Positions 51,764-60,705 are shown, counted from the first letter of the stretch. The stretch is 64,000 bases of DNA from Burkholderia ubonensis (GCF_902833085.1 NZ_CADFEB010000009.1:248001-312000); one strand, 5' to 3'. Program-made: numbers and translations. Notes: generated from the letters alone by a model not told the origin.

Positions 51764-52231
51764 TCAACCGGTTTCGACCAGCGCCGCGAGCTTCGCGAGC
51801 GCCATGCGCCAGCCGATCTCGTTGTCGGCGGCCGGCACGCCGGGCGGCAGGCCGTCGTGGACCGCGTCGATGCGCGTGCCGCCTGCGTCGTCGGACAGCG
51901 TGATCGTGATCGTCATCGCGCCGCGCAGCGCGGGATCATCGGTTTCGAATGCGTCGATCTCGACGACGAGCTCATTCGGCACAAGGGTCACGAAGCGGCC
52001 GTGATAGGAGTCGGTGCGGCCGGTCGTCTTGCCGACGCCGGTCGGTGCGTCGTAGATCAGCGTGATGCGGAACGCGCCGCCTTCGCGCGCATCGAACGCA
52101 TCCACGCGGCAGGTCATGCCGTCGGGCGCTTTCCGCTGCTCGATCGCGTGCGGATCGAGCAGCGCGCGATACACCTTCGCGCGGGGCGCGTTCAGATGTC
52201 GGCTGACGCGGGTCGAGTTCAAGCGAGCCAT
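51764..52231 (-). CDS. SRPBCC (AHSA1-like) protein
   Basis: A 155-aa START-like/SRPBCC barrel: TRVSRHLNAPRAKVYRALLD, then DGMTCRVDAFDAREGGAFRI, and a C-terminal helix PAADNEIGWRMALAKLAALV. AHSA1-like members bind hydrophobic ligands; the ligand is not known. The start at MARLNSTRV follows GGAGGGAACG. It lies 70 bp from the next SRPBCC/ArsR frame. Confidence 0.88.
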   Translation of the reverse strand: MARLNSTRVSRHLNAPRAKVYRALLDPHAIEQRKAPDGMTCRVDAFDAREGGAFRITLIYDAPTGVGKTTGRTDSYHGRFVTLVPNELVVEIDAFETDDPALRGAMTITITLSDDAGGTRIDAVHDGLPPGVPAADNEIGWRMALAKLAALVETG

Positions 52232-52301
52232 GCCGTTCCCTCCGGAAGAACGTTCGATCGAACGCGGGGCGTGCCGTCGCGCATCGGCGGCCGGCACACG
52301 A

Positions 52302-53129
52302 TCAACGCAGCGTGCCCGCCAGCTCGTCGAGCTGCGTGATGCAGATATTCCAGCCTTCGAAGAAGCCGAGCTGCTCGTGCCGGTCGCGCGTCGCGGCGTC
52401 GGGGTGCATCACGCGGGCTTCGTAGCGGCATCCGGCGTCGTCGTCGTTCAGCGTGACGATCGCGGTGAACCCGAGCCACGGCGTATGCGGCCGCCAGCCG
52501 CTGGTGAGCATCGACGTGAACACGATGCGCGCTTCGGGCGCGATCTCGAGGAAGCAGCCCGGGTTGTCGCTCGTGCCGCCGTCGGGGCCGCGCATGAACG
52601 TGTGGAATGCGCCGCCCGGCCGCAGGTCGAACGCGCGCACCTCGGTGGTCCAGGGCTTCGGGCACCACCACGCTTTCAGCAGTTCGGGATCGGTCCACGC
52701 GCGCCACAACGCGGCGCGCGGCGCATGCAGGACGCGGGTGATGACCAGGTCGCGAGTGTCGTCGGGTTCAGCGGGTTCGGGTGACATCGGCTTGCTCCTC
52801 TGCATGATGGCGTTCGACGCATTCGGCCATGCAGTCGCGGACCGCGTTTCCCACCTTGCGCGTTGTGCGGCGATCCACTGCTCCGCTTCCGACAGCCGGC
52901 TTCCGACCAGTGCGCAGGTGCGCGACCGTCCGCGCTTCCGGGTCCGGACGAGGCCGCTGCGCTCGAGCACGGCGACATGCTTCATGAAGGACGGCAGCGC
53001 CATATCGAACGGCGCCGCCAGCGCGGATACGGTCTGCTCGCCGTGGCCGAGCGCGCTGATGATCGCGCAGCGGGTCGGATCGGACAGCGCATGGAACACG
53101 TCGCTGATGCCGGCATCATGGTTAGCCAT
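52302..53129 (-). CDS. ArsR regulator joined in one frame to an SRPBCC protein by an apparent frameshift
   Basis: As read, one 275-aa frame. Residues 1-95 are an ArsR-type winged helix (FHALSDPTRCAIISALGHGE, ALPSFMKHVAVLERSGLVRT). Residues 115-275 are an AHSA1/SRPBCC domain that has its own ATG at 52787 (MSPEPAEPDD). After RARWETR, the other frame carries the expected ArsR tail VRDCMAECVERHHAEEQADV-TRTR and a TGA at 52768-52770. A single lost base in an A-run (plus-strand TTT at 52847-52849) explains both. Normally these are two genes overlapping by 20 nt, with ArsR controlling the SRPBCC gene. Confidence 0.85.
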   Translation of the reverse strand: MANHDAGISDVFHALSDPTRCAIISALGHGEQTVSALAAPFDMALPSFMKHVAVLERSGLVRTRKRGRSRTCALVGSRLSEAEQWIAAQRARWETRSATAWPNASNAIMQRSKPMSPEPAEPDDTRDLVITRVLHAPRAALWRAWTDPELLKAWWCPKPWTTEVRAFDLRPGGAFHTFMRGPDGGTSDNPGCFLEIAPEARIVFTSMLTSGWRPHTPWLGFTAIVTLNDDDAGCRYEARVMHPDAATRDRHEQLGFFEGWNICITQLDELAGTLR

Positions 53130-53623
53130 GCGGCTAAATATAGGACAGGGCCGCGCGCATCGCCAGGCGTAAATTTAAAAAATACCGGTCATGATTATAT
53201 AAATAATCGAAACGACTTAAATCTGCTCGTGCGCAATGGTTTTTCAGAAAGCGAATTATTTCGAACGCGATCTGGTCAGAAATCTCGCAAGATATCCCGA
53301 CCCTTTGTAAGCTGCCGGTTGCTTGATTCAAGAATGTAAAGCATTGCAATATCTCATGCCGGCTGGGCCCTTTTCGGTTGTGATGTGCCAATTTATTTGG
53401 CAGGATTTTCAGTAAGTTGCTCGGATTTAAAATAACAAAACAATCGATTATTTTGTTGGTCAATAAATTGACGCCGAACAACCAACGATTCGACAGATGG
53501 ACGGCAACAGGTAACGAGGCGGCGAACATTCCGAGATTGTTCGCGATCAAGTGAATCAATCGCTTGCCCGGCCGCGTCGAAGCTGCATTCGAGCGATCCG
53601 GGCATTTCCGAAACGGGGCGGCC
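53130..53623. other. AT-rich intergenic island before the FHA-kinase operon
   Basis: About 490 bp without a supported gene. From about 53150 to 53560 it is far AT-richer than the rest of the window, with runs such as ATTTAAAAAATACC and TAAAATAACAAAACAATCG. Frames on the minus strand here give Asn/Ile/Leu-rich sequence without a recognisable family. It is probably the promoter region of the operon at 53624, possibly bound by an H-NS-like silencer. Confidence 0.6.
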
Positions 53624-54625
53624 ATGGCGACACTCAAGAACGATTCTTCTGGGCAAGCGTGCCTGCTCCGCCCGTATCACGTGTTCGGTCGCGACGCCGC
53701 GCGCTGCGACACGGTCATCCCGGATCCGTCGGTTTCCCGCGTCCATGCCCATATCCGCTGGATCGGCGGCGGTTGGGAACTCCACGATCACAGCAGCAAC
53801 GGCACGTCGATATCGGGCACGCCGTTGCGCGACGGTGAGCACGCGGTGTTGAAGCACGGCGACGTGATCCGGTTCGGGAAGGCGGGCCTTGCGCCGTGGC
53901 GTGTCGATTCGCTCGACGACCCTGCCGATACGCTCTGGCCGATCCGTGGCGCGACGCATCCGATCGTGCTCGAAGCGAGCCAGATCCTGACTGCACACGC
54001 CGCGCGGCCGGTCACGATCGTCAAGTCGCCGGCCGGTGACTGGCTCTGCGACGACACGCTGCCGCCGCGAACCTTGCGTCACGGCGACGAAGTCGCGGCC
54101 GGAGACGCAACGTGGCGACTGGCGCTCGTGCGCAGCAGCGCGACGATGCTGCTCGGCGCGCCCGCCGATCTTGCCGCGCCGGCGCGACTGCTCGAATTCT
54201 TCGTCAGCCGGAACGAAGAACATGTACGCATGCTGCTGCATGTTCGCGGGGGTATGGTCGACCTCGGCGAGCGCGTCCATCACTACGGCCTCGTCACGCT
54301 CGCTCGGGCGCGCTCCGTCGACATGCAGGCGGGCTACGACGCCGCGACGCAGGGCTGGATCGAACTAGGCGAGCTGGCGCGCATGCTCGGCATCGATTCC
54401 TCCCATGTCAACGTGCAGATTCACCGTGCGCGAACCCAATTCGCGGCCCTGACGAGGCTCGACGCGAGCCAGCTCGTCGAGCGTCGGCGCGGCAGCGTTC
54501 GCTTCGGAGACTTTCCGTTTCGCATTATTCGCGGCGAGCACGTCGAATGCCAGTCGGCGGTGGGCCTCGATCCGCATGTCGGCATGCGCCGCCTGTCGCC
54601 GGGTCCGGTCGTCCAAACCCTATGA
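53624..54625 (+). CDS. FHA-domain protein, partner of the kinase
   Basis: A 333-aa soluble protein. The N-terminal FHA domain (about 12-95) has the phosphothreonine-binding residues: FGRDAARCDT (Gly22-Arg23), PSVSRVHAHI (Ser38-Arg39, His41) and HSSNGTSISG (Asn59-Gly60). The middle is a beta-rich stretch; the C-terminal ~130 residues look like a winged-helix-like segment (ELARMLGIDSSHVNVQIHRA). It would read phosphothreonines made by the downstream kinase. Its stop overlaps the kinase ATG (ATGA at 54622), so the two are translationally coupled. Confidence 0.85.
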   Translation: MATLKNDSSGQACLLRPYHVFGRDAARCDTVIPDPSVSRVHAHIRWIGGGWELHDHSSNGTSISGTPLRDGEHAVLKHGDVIRFGKAGLAPWRVDSLDDPADTLWPIRGATHPIVLEASQILTAHAARPVTIVKSPAGDWLCDDTLPPRTLRHGDEVAAGDATWRLALVRSSATMLLGAPADLAAPARLLEFFVSRNEEHVRMLLHVRGGMVDLGERVHHYGLVTLARARSVDMQAGYDAATQGWIELGELARMLGIDSSHVNVQIHRARTQFAALTRLDASQLVERRRGSVRFGDFPFRIIRGEHVECQSAVGLDPHVGMRRLSPGPVVQTL

Positions 54626-57600
54626 ACCCCATGAAAACGGCCGTGCTGCTTCCCGCGTATCGCGAGCCGGTCGTGCCGGGGACGCCGGAACCGCGACAGC
54701 CCGCTGCGTCACTCGCCACCGTCGCGCCGTTCGCCGAACTCGCCGGCAAATGGCGTTACCGTCTCGGCCCGCTGCTGGGCGAAGGCGGCGACGGCGTGGT
54801 CTTTCGCGCCACCTGCAGCGACACGGCGCAGGACGTCGCCATCAAGCTGATGCGGGACGATGCGACGAAGAGCGTGGCGGAGCGCGCGCGCCGGCGTGCG
54901 CGCTTTCGGCGTGAGGCACATCTGTGCGAGGGGCTGCGACACCCGAATATCGTGGCGCTGCTGGACAAGGGCGAAGCGCCCGACGGGCGACTGTTCGTCG
55001 TTTTCGAGTTCGTGCGAGGCCGAACCCTGCGCGACTGGCTTGCGGAGGACGGGCCGCTGTCGGCCGTCGACACGGGCCGGCTGATGACGGAGGTGCTCGA
55101 CGCGCTCGCGGCCGCGCATCGGCGAGGCGTCGTGCATCGGGATCTGAAGCCGCAGAACATCGTGATCGCGATGGCCGAGGACGGGCCGCACGCGAAGCTC
55201 CTCGATTTCGGCATCGGCGCATTGCTGCCCGGCATGGAAGGCGTCGAGGGCCAGACGGCGACGCAGGCGACCGAAGTGCTCGGCTCGCCGCAATATTGCG
55301 CGCCCGAGCAATTGCGCAACGAGGCGCCGACGCTCAAGAGCGACCTGTACGCATGGGGGCTCGTCGTCATCGAATGCCTGACGGGCGAGGTCGTTATGCG
55401 TGGCGCGAGCGTGGCCGACGTTCTCTATCAGCAGTTGAGTCCGGTAGATATCGCATTGCCTCCGTCGATCGCATCGCATCCGCTCGGCTCGGTACTGCGC
55501 CGCGCGTTGAGCAAGAATCCGGAGCAGCGCGCCGCATCGGCCGACGAACTCGTCGTGCAGTTTCGCGCGCTCAATTTCGCCGCGCTCGTCGGCCAGTTCG
55601 ATGCTTGCCATGCAGGCCGGCGAGCGCGCCCGCGCATGGTCGCGCCACGCGGCGAAACGACCGGCACGGTCGGGAAGTACCGGCAGATCACCACGCTGTG
55701 CTGCTGCGTCACGATCGCCGGAGAGGGCCGGCAGCGGCATGCCGGCGCCGATCACGGGGACACGCTCGACGGCTACGAAGAGCAATGGCTGACGGCGTGC
55801 GCGGACATCGCCGTCGGTTATGGCGCGCAGGTCGGCGGGCGGCTCGGCGACACGCTGCTGTTCCATTTCGGCCTGCAGGGCGATATTGACCGTCCGACTC
55901 GGCGCGCTGCGCGTGCGGCGCTCGACATGGTCCGGGTTGCCGCGCGCGCACGGCTGCAGGCGCTGCCGGCTTCCGGCAGCTGCGCCGCCGGCGAAAGCTG
56001 GCGCGTGGAGGTTGCCGCCGCGATTCACGTCGGGCAGGTTCTCGCTCACGCATCGCTGATGTCGGGCGTGTCGATGCCCGCCGCTACGTCGAGGTTGCTG
56101 CGTCTTGCCGCGCCGGGGCAGATTCTGATCAGCGACGATGCCCGGCTGGCCCTCGAACGGCATGCCGATTATCGGCCCACCTCACTGCGGCTGACGCGCG
56201 CGGGTCTTGCGCCACAGCCTGTCCATGAATTGCTCGGCGAGCGTTGCGCCGACACCCCGTTCGATTCGCTCGACGATAGCGTGATGGCGCCGCTGGTCGG
56301 CCGCGCGCGCGAACTCGATGCGCTGATGCGCGCGTGGCAAGACGCGCTTGCACGCCACCGTCGCGAGATGCGCGGCGTGCCTGCGCCGCATGGCGTGCCG
56401 ATGCTCGTGGTCGGCGAGGTGGGCATCGGCAAGTCGCGTCTCGTCCACGAGCTGTGCGAGGCGATCCGGGCGCAGGGCCATGCGTTCGCGCATTGTGCGT
56501 GCCTGCCCGAGCGGGAGAATCATGCGCTGTTTCCGATTCTGCGGTTCATCGGTGCGCATTGGCACATCGATGCCGATTGCCCCGTCGATCTCGCCCTCGC
56601 GACGATCGACGAAATGATCGCGCCGCTCGAATGCGATCGCGCGACGGCCCGTGCGGCGCTTGCCACCTGGCTCGGGCTGCCGTGCGATGCCAAGGGATTC
56701 CTGTGGTCGAGCGCGCGCGAACAGCACGTGCTGTTCGACGTCCTGGAGCAGCTGATCGTCTCGCTCGGCAACGGCGCGCCGATCCTGCTCGTCGTCGAGG
56801 ACGTCCAGTGGATCGACTGCTCGACGGAGGATTTTCTCGCGTTCCTGCGCCGCTCGCCGCGGGCGCGGGCCATTTGCGTCGTGCTCACGTCGCGCCCCGA
56901 CAAGCTCGATCGCTGGCGTGGCTCGACCGAGCGCCTGATGCTGCGCCGCCTGTCGCGCGACGACGCGCAGCGCCTGGTCTCGGCGCTGCTCGACCAGGGC
57001 GCGGTCGATCCGGCCTTGCTTGGTTTGCTCGCCCAGCGCACAGCGGGTATCCCGCTGTTCATCGAGGAAGTCGCGCGCGAGCTCATGGCGAGCGGCGCGA
57101 TGATCGACGCGGACGGCGCGTTGCCGGGGCTGCGGGCAACGGACCCTTATCCGCTGCCGGTCAGTCTCGGCGGCATGCTGGGTCTCGCATTCGACCGGAT
57201 CGACGACGCGCGCGACACCGCCCAGCTCGCCGCGACCATCGGGCTCGAAGTGGATGCGCAACTGCTCGCCGGCGCGTCGCCGCACGATCGGGCCACGCTC
57301 GACGCGCATCTGCGGCTCCTGCTCGAAGAGCGGATCGTGTACGCGCGTCATCGGCGCGATCGCGTGTTCTATTCGTTCCGCCACGCGTTGATTCGGGATG
57401 CGGCGTATGAATCGATGCCGCCCGCCGTGCGGCGCGGCAACCATGCACGCGTGGGCCGCGCGCTGGCGGTGGAAGCCGATCACGGGGCGGGTGCGCATGC
57501 GTTCGGCGTCGCCGGGCACTTTGCGCGCGCGGGCGACTTCGTCGAGGCGGTCGGCCACGGCATCGACGCGGCGCGCCGCGCGCTCGAACGCGCCCGGTAC

Positions 57601-58695
57601 GACGACGCGATCCGCTACGGGCAGGCCGTGTCCGACTGGCTCGTCGACGCCGACTACGCGCAACGCGAGCACGACAGCGCGCGCATTCGCGCGACGTTGA
57701 CGCACGCGACGATGGCGCGATTCGGCTGGGCCGGTCCGCGGGTGCGCGAGCAGGCGGAGCAGCTTCTGCGGCAAGTGCAGGCGCTCGACGACCAGGAACT
57801 CGCCATCAGCGCGCTGTGGACGCTGTCGACCTGCTACCACGTCGCCGGCGATCGCCGCACCGTGCGCGGGATCAGCATGCGGCTCGACGCACTCGCCGCC
57901 GATCGCGGCGATGCCGGTGTTCAGGTCGCGGCGGATGCGATGCGCGGCATGAGCCTGTGGGTCGACGGCCACTATTCACGCGCCCGGGTGGCTTTCGAAG
58001 CGGCGCTGGCCGGCTACGACGTGCGGCGCGACGCGGACCATCGGCGCCTCTTCGGGCTCGATACGCGCGCGTGGACGATGGCCGCGCTCGCGAGCGTGCG
58101 CTGGTGCGTCGACGACGATCCGCAGGCGTCGCTCGCGATGGCGCGCGAGGCCGTGTACTGCGCGACCTGCGTCGACCATTTGCCGACGCTTGGCGTCACG
58201 ATGATGTACCTCGCACGCATGCACCAGCTGGCCGGGGACCGCGACGCGGCTCGCGCCGTGTCGGAAGCGATTCTCCGCCTGTCGGACGCGCATCGGCTGC
58301 GCGCGGTCGAGCACTATGCGGCGATCATCCGCGCATGGGCGGAAGGGGATCGCGACGGTGTCGCTGCGAATCTCGACGCGCTGCGGCAATCGGGCGGGCT
58401 GCTTGGCATGACTTACCATGCGTCGCTGATTGCCGAGATGGATGCCGAGCGTGGCGACTATGACGCTGCACTCGCGCAGGTCGAGCAATGCCTGGCGTGG
58501 TGCGATGCAACTGGCGAACGGTATTACGAAGCGCAGCTGTTGCTGAAAAAGTGCGAGTACCTGCGCCGGGTTGATCCGCGAGGCAGCGGCGAGGCAGCGT
58601 TGGACGCGTGCCGGCGCGCATTGGGAATTTCAACAACGGCGGGAATGGTCCGCATCGCCAGACGCGCCGAGGAGATGTTGCACGCGTTGACGTAA
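54622..58695 (+). CDS. Ser/Thr protein kinase with cyclase-like, AAA-ATPase and TPR-like domains
   Basis: A 1357-aa cytoplasmic protein. Kinase domain at about 47-320: P-loop GEGGDGVV (53-60), Lys75, HRDLKPQN (172-179), DFG (195-197), APEQ near 227. Residues ~350-540 resemble a class III cyclase domain, but the first metal Asp is missing (CCCVTIAGEG), while the second site keeps GDTLLF (Asp410), so it is probably inactive. AAA/STAND-type ATPase: Walker A GEVGIGKSR (598-606), Walker B LLVVEDVQWID (722-732). The C-terminal ~500 residues are TPR-like helices. This matches large STAND-type regulators, here with a eukaryotic-type kinase. It is coupled to the FHA gene. Confidence 0.88.
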   Translation: MNPMKTAVLLPAYREPVVPGTPEPRQPAASLATVAPFAELAGKWRYRLGPLLGEGGDGVVFRATCSDTAQDVAIKLMRDDATKSVAERARRRARFRREAHLCEGLRHPNIVALLDKGEAPDGRLFVVFEFVRGRTLRDWLAEDGPLSAVDTGRLMTEVLDALAAAHRRGVVHRDLKPQNIVIAMAEDGPHAKLLDFGIGALLPGMEGVEGQTATQATEVLGSPQYCAPEQLRNEAPTLKSDLYAWGLVVIECLTGEVVMRGASVADVLYQQLSPVDIALPPSIASHPLGSVLRRALSKNPEQRAASADELVVQFRALNFAALVGQFDACHAGRRARPRMVAPRGETTGTVGKYRQITTLCCCVTIAGEGRQRHAGADHGDTLDGYEEQWLTACADIAVGYGAQVGGRLGDTLLFHFGLQGDIDRPTRRAARAALDMVRVAARARLQALPASGSCAAGESWRVEVAAAIHVGQVLAHASLMSGVSMPAATSRLLRLAAPGQILISDDARLALERHADYRPTSLRLTRAGLAPQPVHELLGERCADTPFDSLDDSVMAPLVGRARELDALMRAWQDALARHRREMRGVPAPHGVPMLVVGEVGIGKSRLVHELCEAIRAQGHAFAHCACLPERENHALFPILRFIGAHWHIDADCPVDLALATIDEMIAPLECDRATARAALATWLGLPCDAKGFLWSSAREQHVLFDVLEQLIVSLGNGAPILLVVEDVQWIDCSTEDFLAFLRRSPRARAICVVLTSRPDKLDRWRGSTERLMLRRLSRDDAQRLVSALLDQGAVDPALLGLLAQRTAGIPLFIEEVARELMASGAMIDADGALPGLRATDPYPLPVSLGGMLGLAFDRIDDARDTAQLAATIGLEVDAQLLAGASPHDRATLDAHLRLLLEERIVYARHRRDRVFYSFRHALIRDAAYESMPPAVRRGNHARVGRALAVEADHGAGAHAFGVAGHFARAGDFVEAVGHGIDAARRALERARYDDAIRYGQAVSDWLVDADYAQREHDSARIRATLTHATMARFGWAGPRVREQAEQLLRQVQALDDQELAISALWTLSTCYHVAGDRRTVRGISMRLDALAADRGDAGVQVAADAMRGMSLWVDGHYSRARVAFEAALAGYDVRRDADHRRLFGLDTRAWTMAALASVRWCVDDDPQASLAMAREAVYCATCVDHLPTLGVTMMYLARMHQLAGDRDAARAVSEAILRLSDAHRLRAVEHYAAIIRAWAEGDRDGVAANLDALRQSGGLLGMTYHASLIAEMDAERGDYDAALAQVEQCLAWCDATGERYYEAQLLLKKCEYLRRVDPRGSGEAALDACRRALGISTTAGMVRIARRAEEMLHALT

Positions 58696-58699
58696 GTGG

Positions 58700-59178
58700 T
58701 TCGATTTTTCTCGAAACGATCAAGTGGCGTCTGTGGGCGCGCTCGATATCACGCACGATCTCGGTGTGCCGGCAGTGGCCGCGATTGCCGAGAATCTGGT
58801 CGACGGTCGCTTTTCGATCGGCTTCGGCTGTCATCCGGACGGCCTGTATCGCCGTGTAGCGTGCACCGACCCAAGTCAGCCTGTTGCTGGATCTTGCCGC
58901 GGATGCCCCGCACCCGTGGGATCGCACGAAGCTTTCGGATACCGAATTCCTGTATCCGGCGAGCGGCTTGCGCTGCACGACAAACTCGACGCGGCAGTCT
59001 GTCGACGCGGCTACGTTGTCGGTGGTGATCACGCATTGCGCAGGTCATCGCGCCGGGGCCTTGCCATTTCTCGTCGCCTTTCGGTGCGCAGCGTATCTAC
59101 TCAGTTCCGGTGGAGTTGGGTTGGTGCGCGCAATCGCGACGCGAATCCGAGTTGAACAAAGCGCTGTTGTTTCTTTAA
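58700..59178 (+). pseudogene. Decayed YcaO-family (TOMM cyclodehydratase-like) gene remnant
   Basis: The C-terminal third of a YcaO protein is readable across three frames. First: VGALDITHDLGVPAVAAIAE and RFSIGFGCHPD (frame of 58724). After one extra base near 58841, the frame reads A-C-I-A-V-stop-R-A (stop TAG at 58857-58859), then VSLLLDLAADAPHPWDRTKL and DTEFLYPASG. After a second shift before 59032 it reads RIAQVIAPGPCHFSSPFGAQ and RIYSVPVELGWCAQ, ending at TAA 59176. YcaO enzymes make thiazoles/oxazoles or amidines in peptides. The N-terminal part is missing; the fragment begins right after the kinase gene. Confidence 0.75.
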
Positions 59179-59318
59179 TCCGACTGCCATGACTGTCTAT
59201 GGCAACAGGCTGATTACAGCAAAGAGGAATGGCGGGCAGGCTGACCCTGCCCGCCGAAAGCGGCTAAGCGCCATGGTCCCGCTCTGGATGTGGCGGCATT
59301 TACGGCGCTCGTCCGTCC
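59179..59318. other. Short interval between YcaO remnant and AidA gene
   Basis: About 140 bp with no gene. It holds an AT-leaning end and a GC-rich inverted stretch (CTGCCCGCC near 59240) that may terminate the minus-strand AidA transcript, but I cannot pair convincing arms. Confidence 0.3.
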
Positions 59319-59846
59319 TCAGTTAGAAATGGTGATGTACGGATCCCATGTGACGTAGCCCTTCAGATTCTTCTTCCGGTCATAAATTGCCACGATAAGT
59401 TGATAGGTTGCTTTGCCCGCGCCTACCGCGGTGGTTTGCCAGAAGAAATCTGCACGATTTTCCTCTTTCAGTTCATCCGTCGACGTCGGCCAGCCCTGCG
59501 GGGGGTAAGGATCGTCGAAGTTGGTCGAGTGCGGTGTCGGACCACTCAGCAGATCGGCACCTTCACTGTAATTAATTGCGTAAATATAGGCCTTGTAGTC
59601 TGACTCGTCGGAAACCGAAACGGTGCGCCAGCGAATAACATCGCCACCGTCAGCTTTGATGTTCAACTCATTTTCACCCTGACCTGAGATGGCGTTCTTG
59701 TCAGCGGTCAACATGTAGACAACGTTGCCTTGCAGCCCGGTCGCGGGGTATGGCGTGTTGCTGAGTGGGCTTTGATTTTGAACGATCGTTTCGACATCTA
59801 ACACAGTCAGGACGTCAATAATCTCGAAGGTACTCTTTTTAGACAT
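59319..59846 (-). CDS. AidA/PixA-family inclusion-body-type protein
   Basis: A 175-aa soluble protein: MSKKSTFEIIDVLTVLDVET, then GLQGNVVYMLTADKNAISGQ, GDVIRWRTVSVSDESDYKAY, and the C-terminal QLIVAIYDRKKNLKGYVTWD-PYITISN. This is the PixA/AidA pattern; AidA-type proteins in Burkholderia and Ralstonia are quorum-regulated and linked to virulence in nematodes. The gene is far AT-richer than its surroundings. No lux box could be picked by eye upstream. The function of these proteins is not established. Confidence 0.88.
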   Translation of the reverse strand: MSKKSTFEIIDVLTVLDVETIVQNQSPLSNTPYPATGLQGNVVYMLTADKNAISGQGENELNIKADGGDVIRWRTVSVSDESDYKAYIYAINYSEGADLLSGPTPHSTNFDDPYPPQGWPTSTDELKEENRADFFWQTTAVGAGKATYQLIVAIYDRKKNLKGYVTWDPYITISN

Positions 59847-60289
59847 GGTGGTTCCTTTTACGCAGTAACGTTGAAAAATGATGTGCTAAGTGGCGACGCC
59901 TATGGCGTCTATATCTCTTCCAGCTAGCAAAGCGTCACTTTCAGGAAATTCAAGACTTGCGGAAGAGTGCTTGCAGCATAGGGAGGATTGACGCGCAAAT
60001 CGATTACACGTGGTTACAGCTCGCGGTGCGCTAGAAATGGACAATTTTTCCGCACGGCTTAGTCACCTAGCTGTGGAAGAAATCGTAACGTCAACGACGC
60101 ATTCGCGCACAAACGCATCGCGTCAGGACGCTCGCGCGGTTTCCGGACGAATATTTGCGCGTATGCATTTGCAATGCATGATTGCACACGCATGCCGCAC
60201 GTAGTACTGCCGATACCGGAATAGCTGCACATCTTTTCCGGCGTACGCGTAACGCGTAACCTGTCACCGCCCCAGAACCGGAGACCGAC
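59847..60289. other. AT-rich region upstream of AidA gene
   Basis: About 440 bp without a supported gene, AT-richer than the average, holding the promoters of the divergent AidA and OsmC genes. The only structure seen is a 6-bp-arm inverted repeat GACGCC-TAT-GGCGTC at 59895-59909, 49 bp upstream of the AidA start. Confidence 0.5.
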
Positions 60290-60684
60290 ATGGCGACTGC
60301 CACGAGACAAGGCGCACGCTACGGCGTCGCATTAACGTCCGGCCGCCACCGGATCGTCGCGGACACCTGCAAGAACGGCATCGGCGGCGACGCCGGCATG
60401 CGCCCTCACGAACTGCTGGAATGCGCGTTCGCGGCATGCATCTGCATGTCGATCGACATGGCGGCCGACCGCACGGGCATCGCGCTGCCGGCGGCCACGG
60501 TCGACGTGACCGTAGCGCGGCACGACGCCGCTACCCGCTTCGACGTGAGCGTGCGCTTCGACGCGGTGCTGCGCGACGAGGAGCGCGAACTGGTGCGCGC
60601 CCCGCGGCGCTAGCATCGCCGGTCGCGCGCACGCTCGGCAAGCCGGTTCAGGCCGTGCTGTCTTCAATCGAATCGACGTCTTGA
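60290..60684 (+). pseudogene. OsmC-family peroxidase gene with a 3' frameshift
   Basis: The frame from 60290 gives 107 aa ending MDVTVARHDAATRF-like sequence and LRDEERELVRAPRR before a TAG at 60611. OsmC proteins are ~135-140 aa and the missing tail is present in another frame: ALASPVARTLGKPVQAVLSS-IESTS, TGA at 60682-60684. The conserved Cys is in LLECAFAACICMSI. The shift lies in the C/G run around 60597-60606 (one base lost or two gained). It is either a real inactivation, which removes only the last ~28 residues, or a sequencing error. Confidence 0.8.
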
Positions 60685-60705
60685 ACGGAGCGAATGGAGA
60701 ATTGA

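Noticed and set aside
53134..53637. 167-aa minus-strand frame across the AT-rich leader
   Set aside because: No recognisable family, no ribosome binding site and it runs antisense into the FHA start; the AT-rich stretch reads as regulatory.
59895..59909. GACGCC-TAT-GGCGTC inverted repeat upstream of the AidA gene as a quorum-sensing (lux) box
   Set aside because: Does not match the CepR/LuxR consensus I know; left as an unassigned small palindrome.
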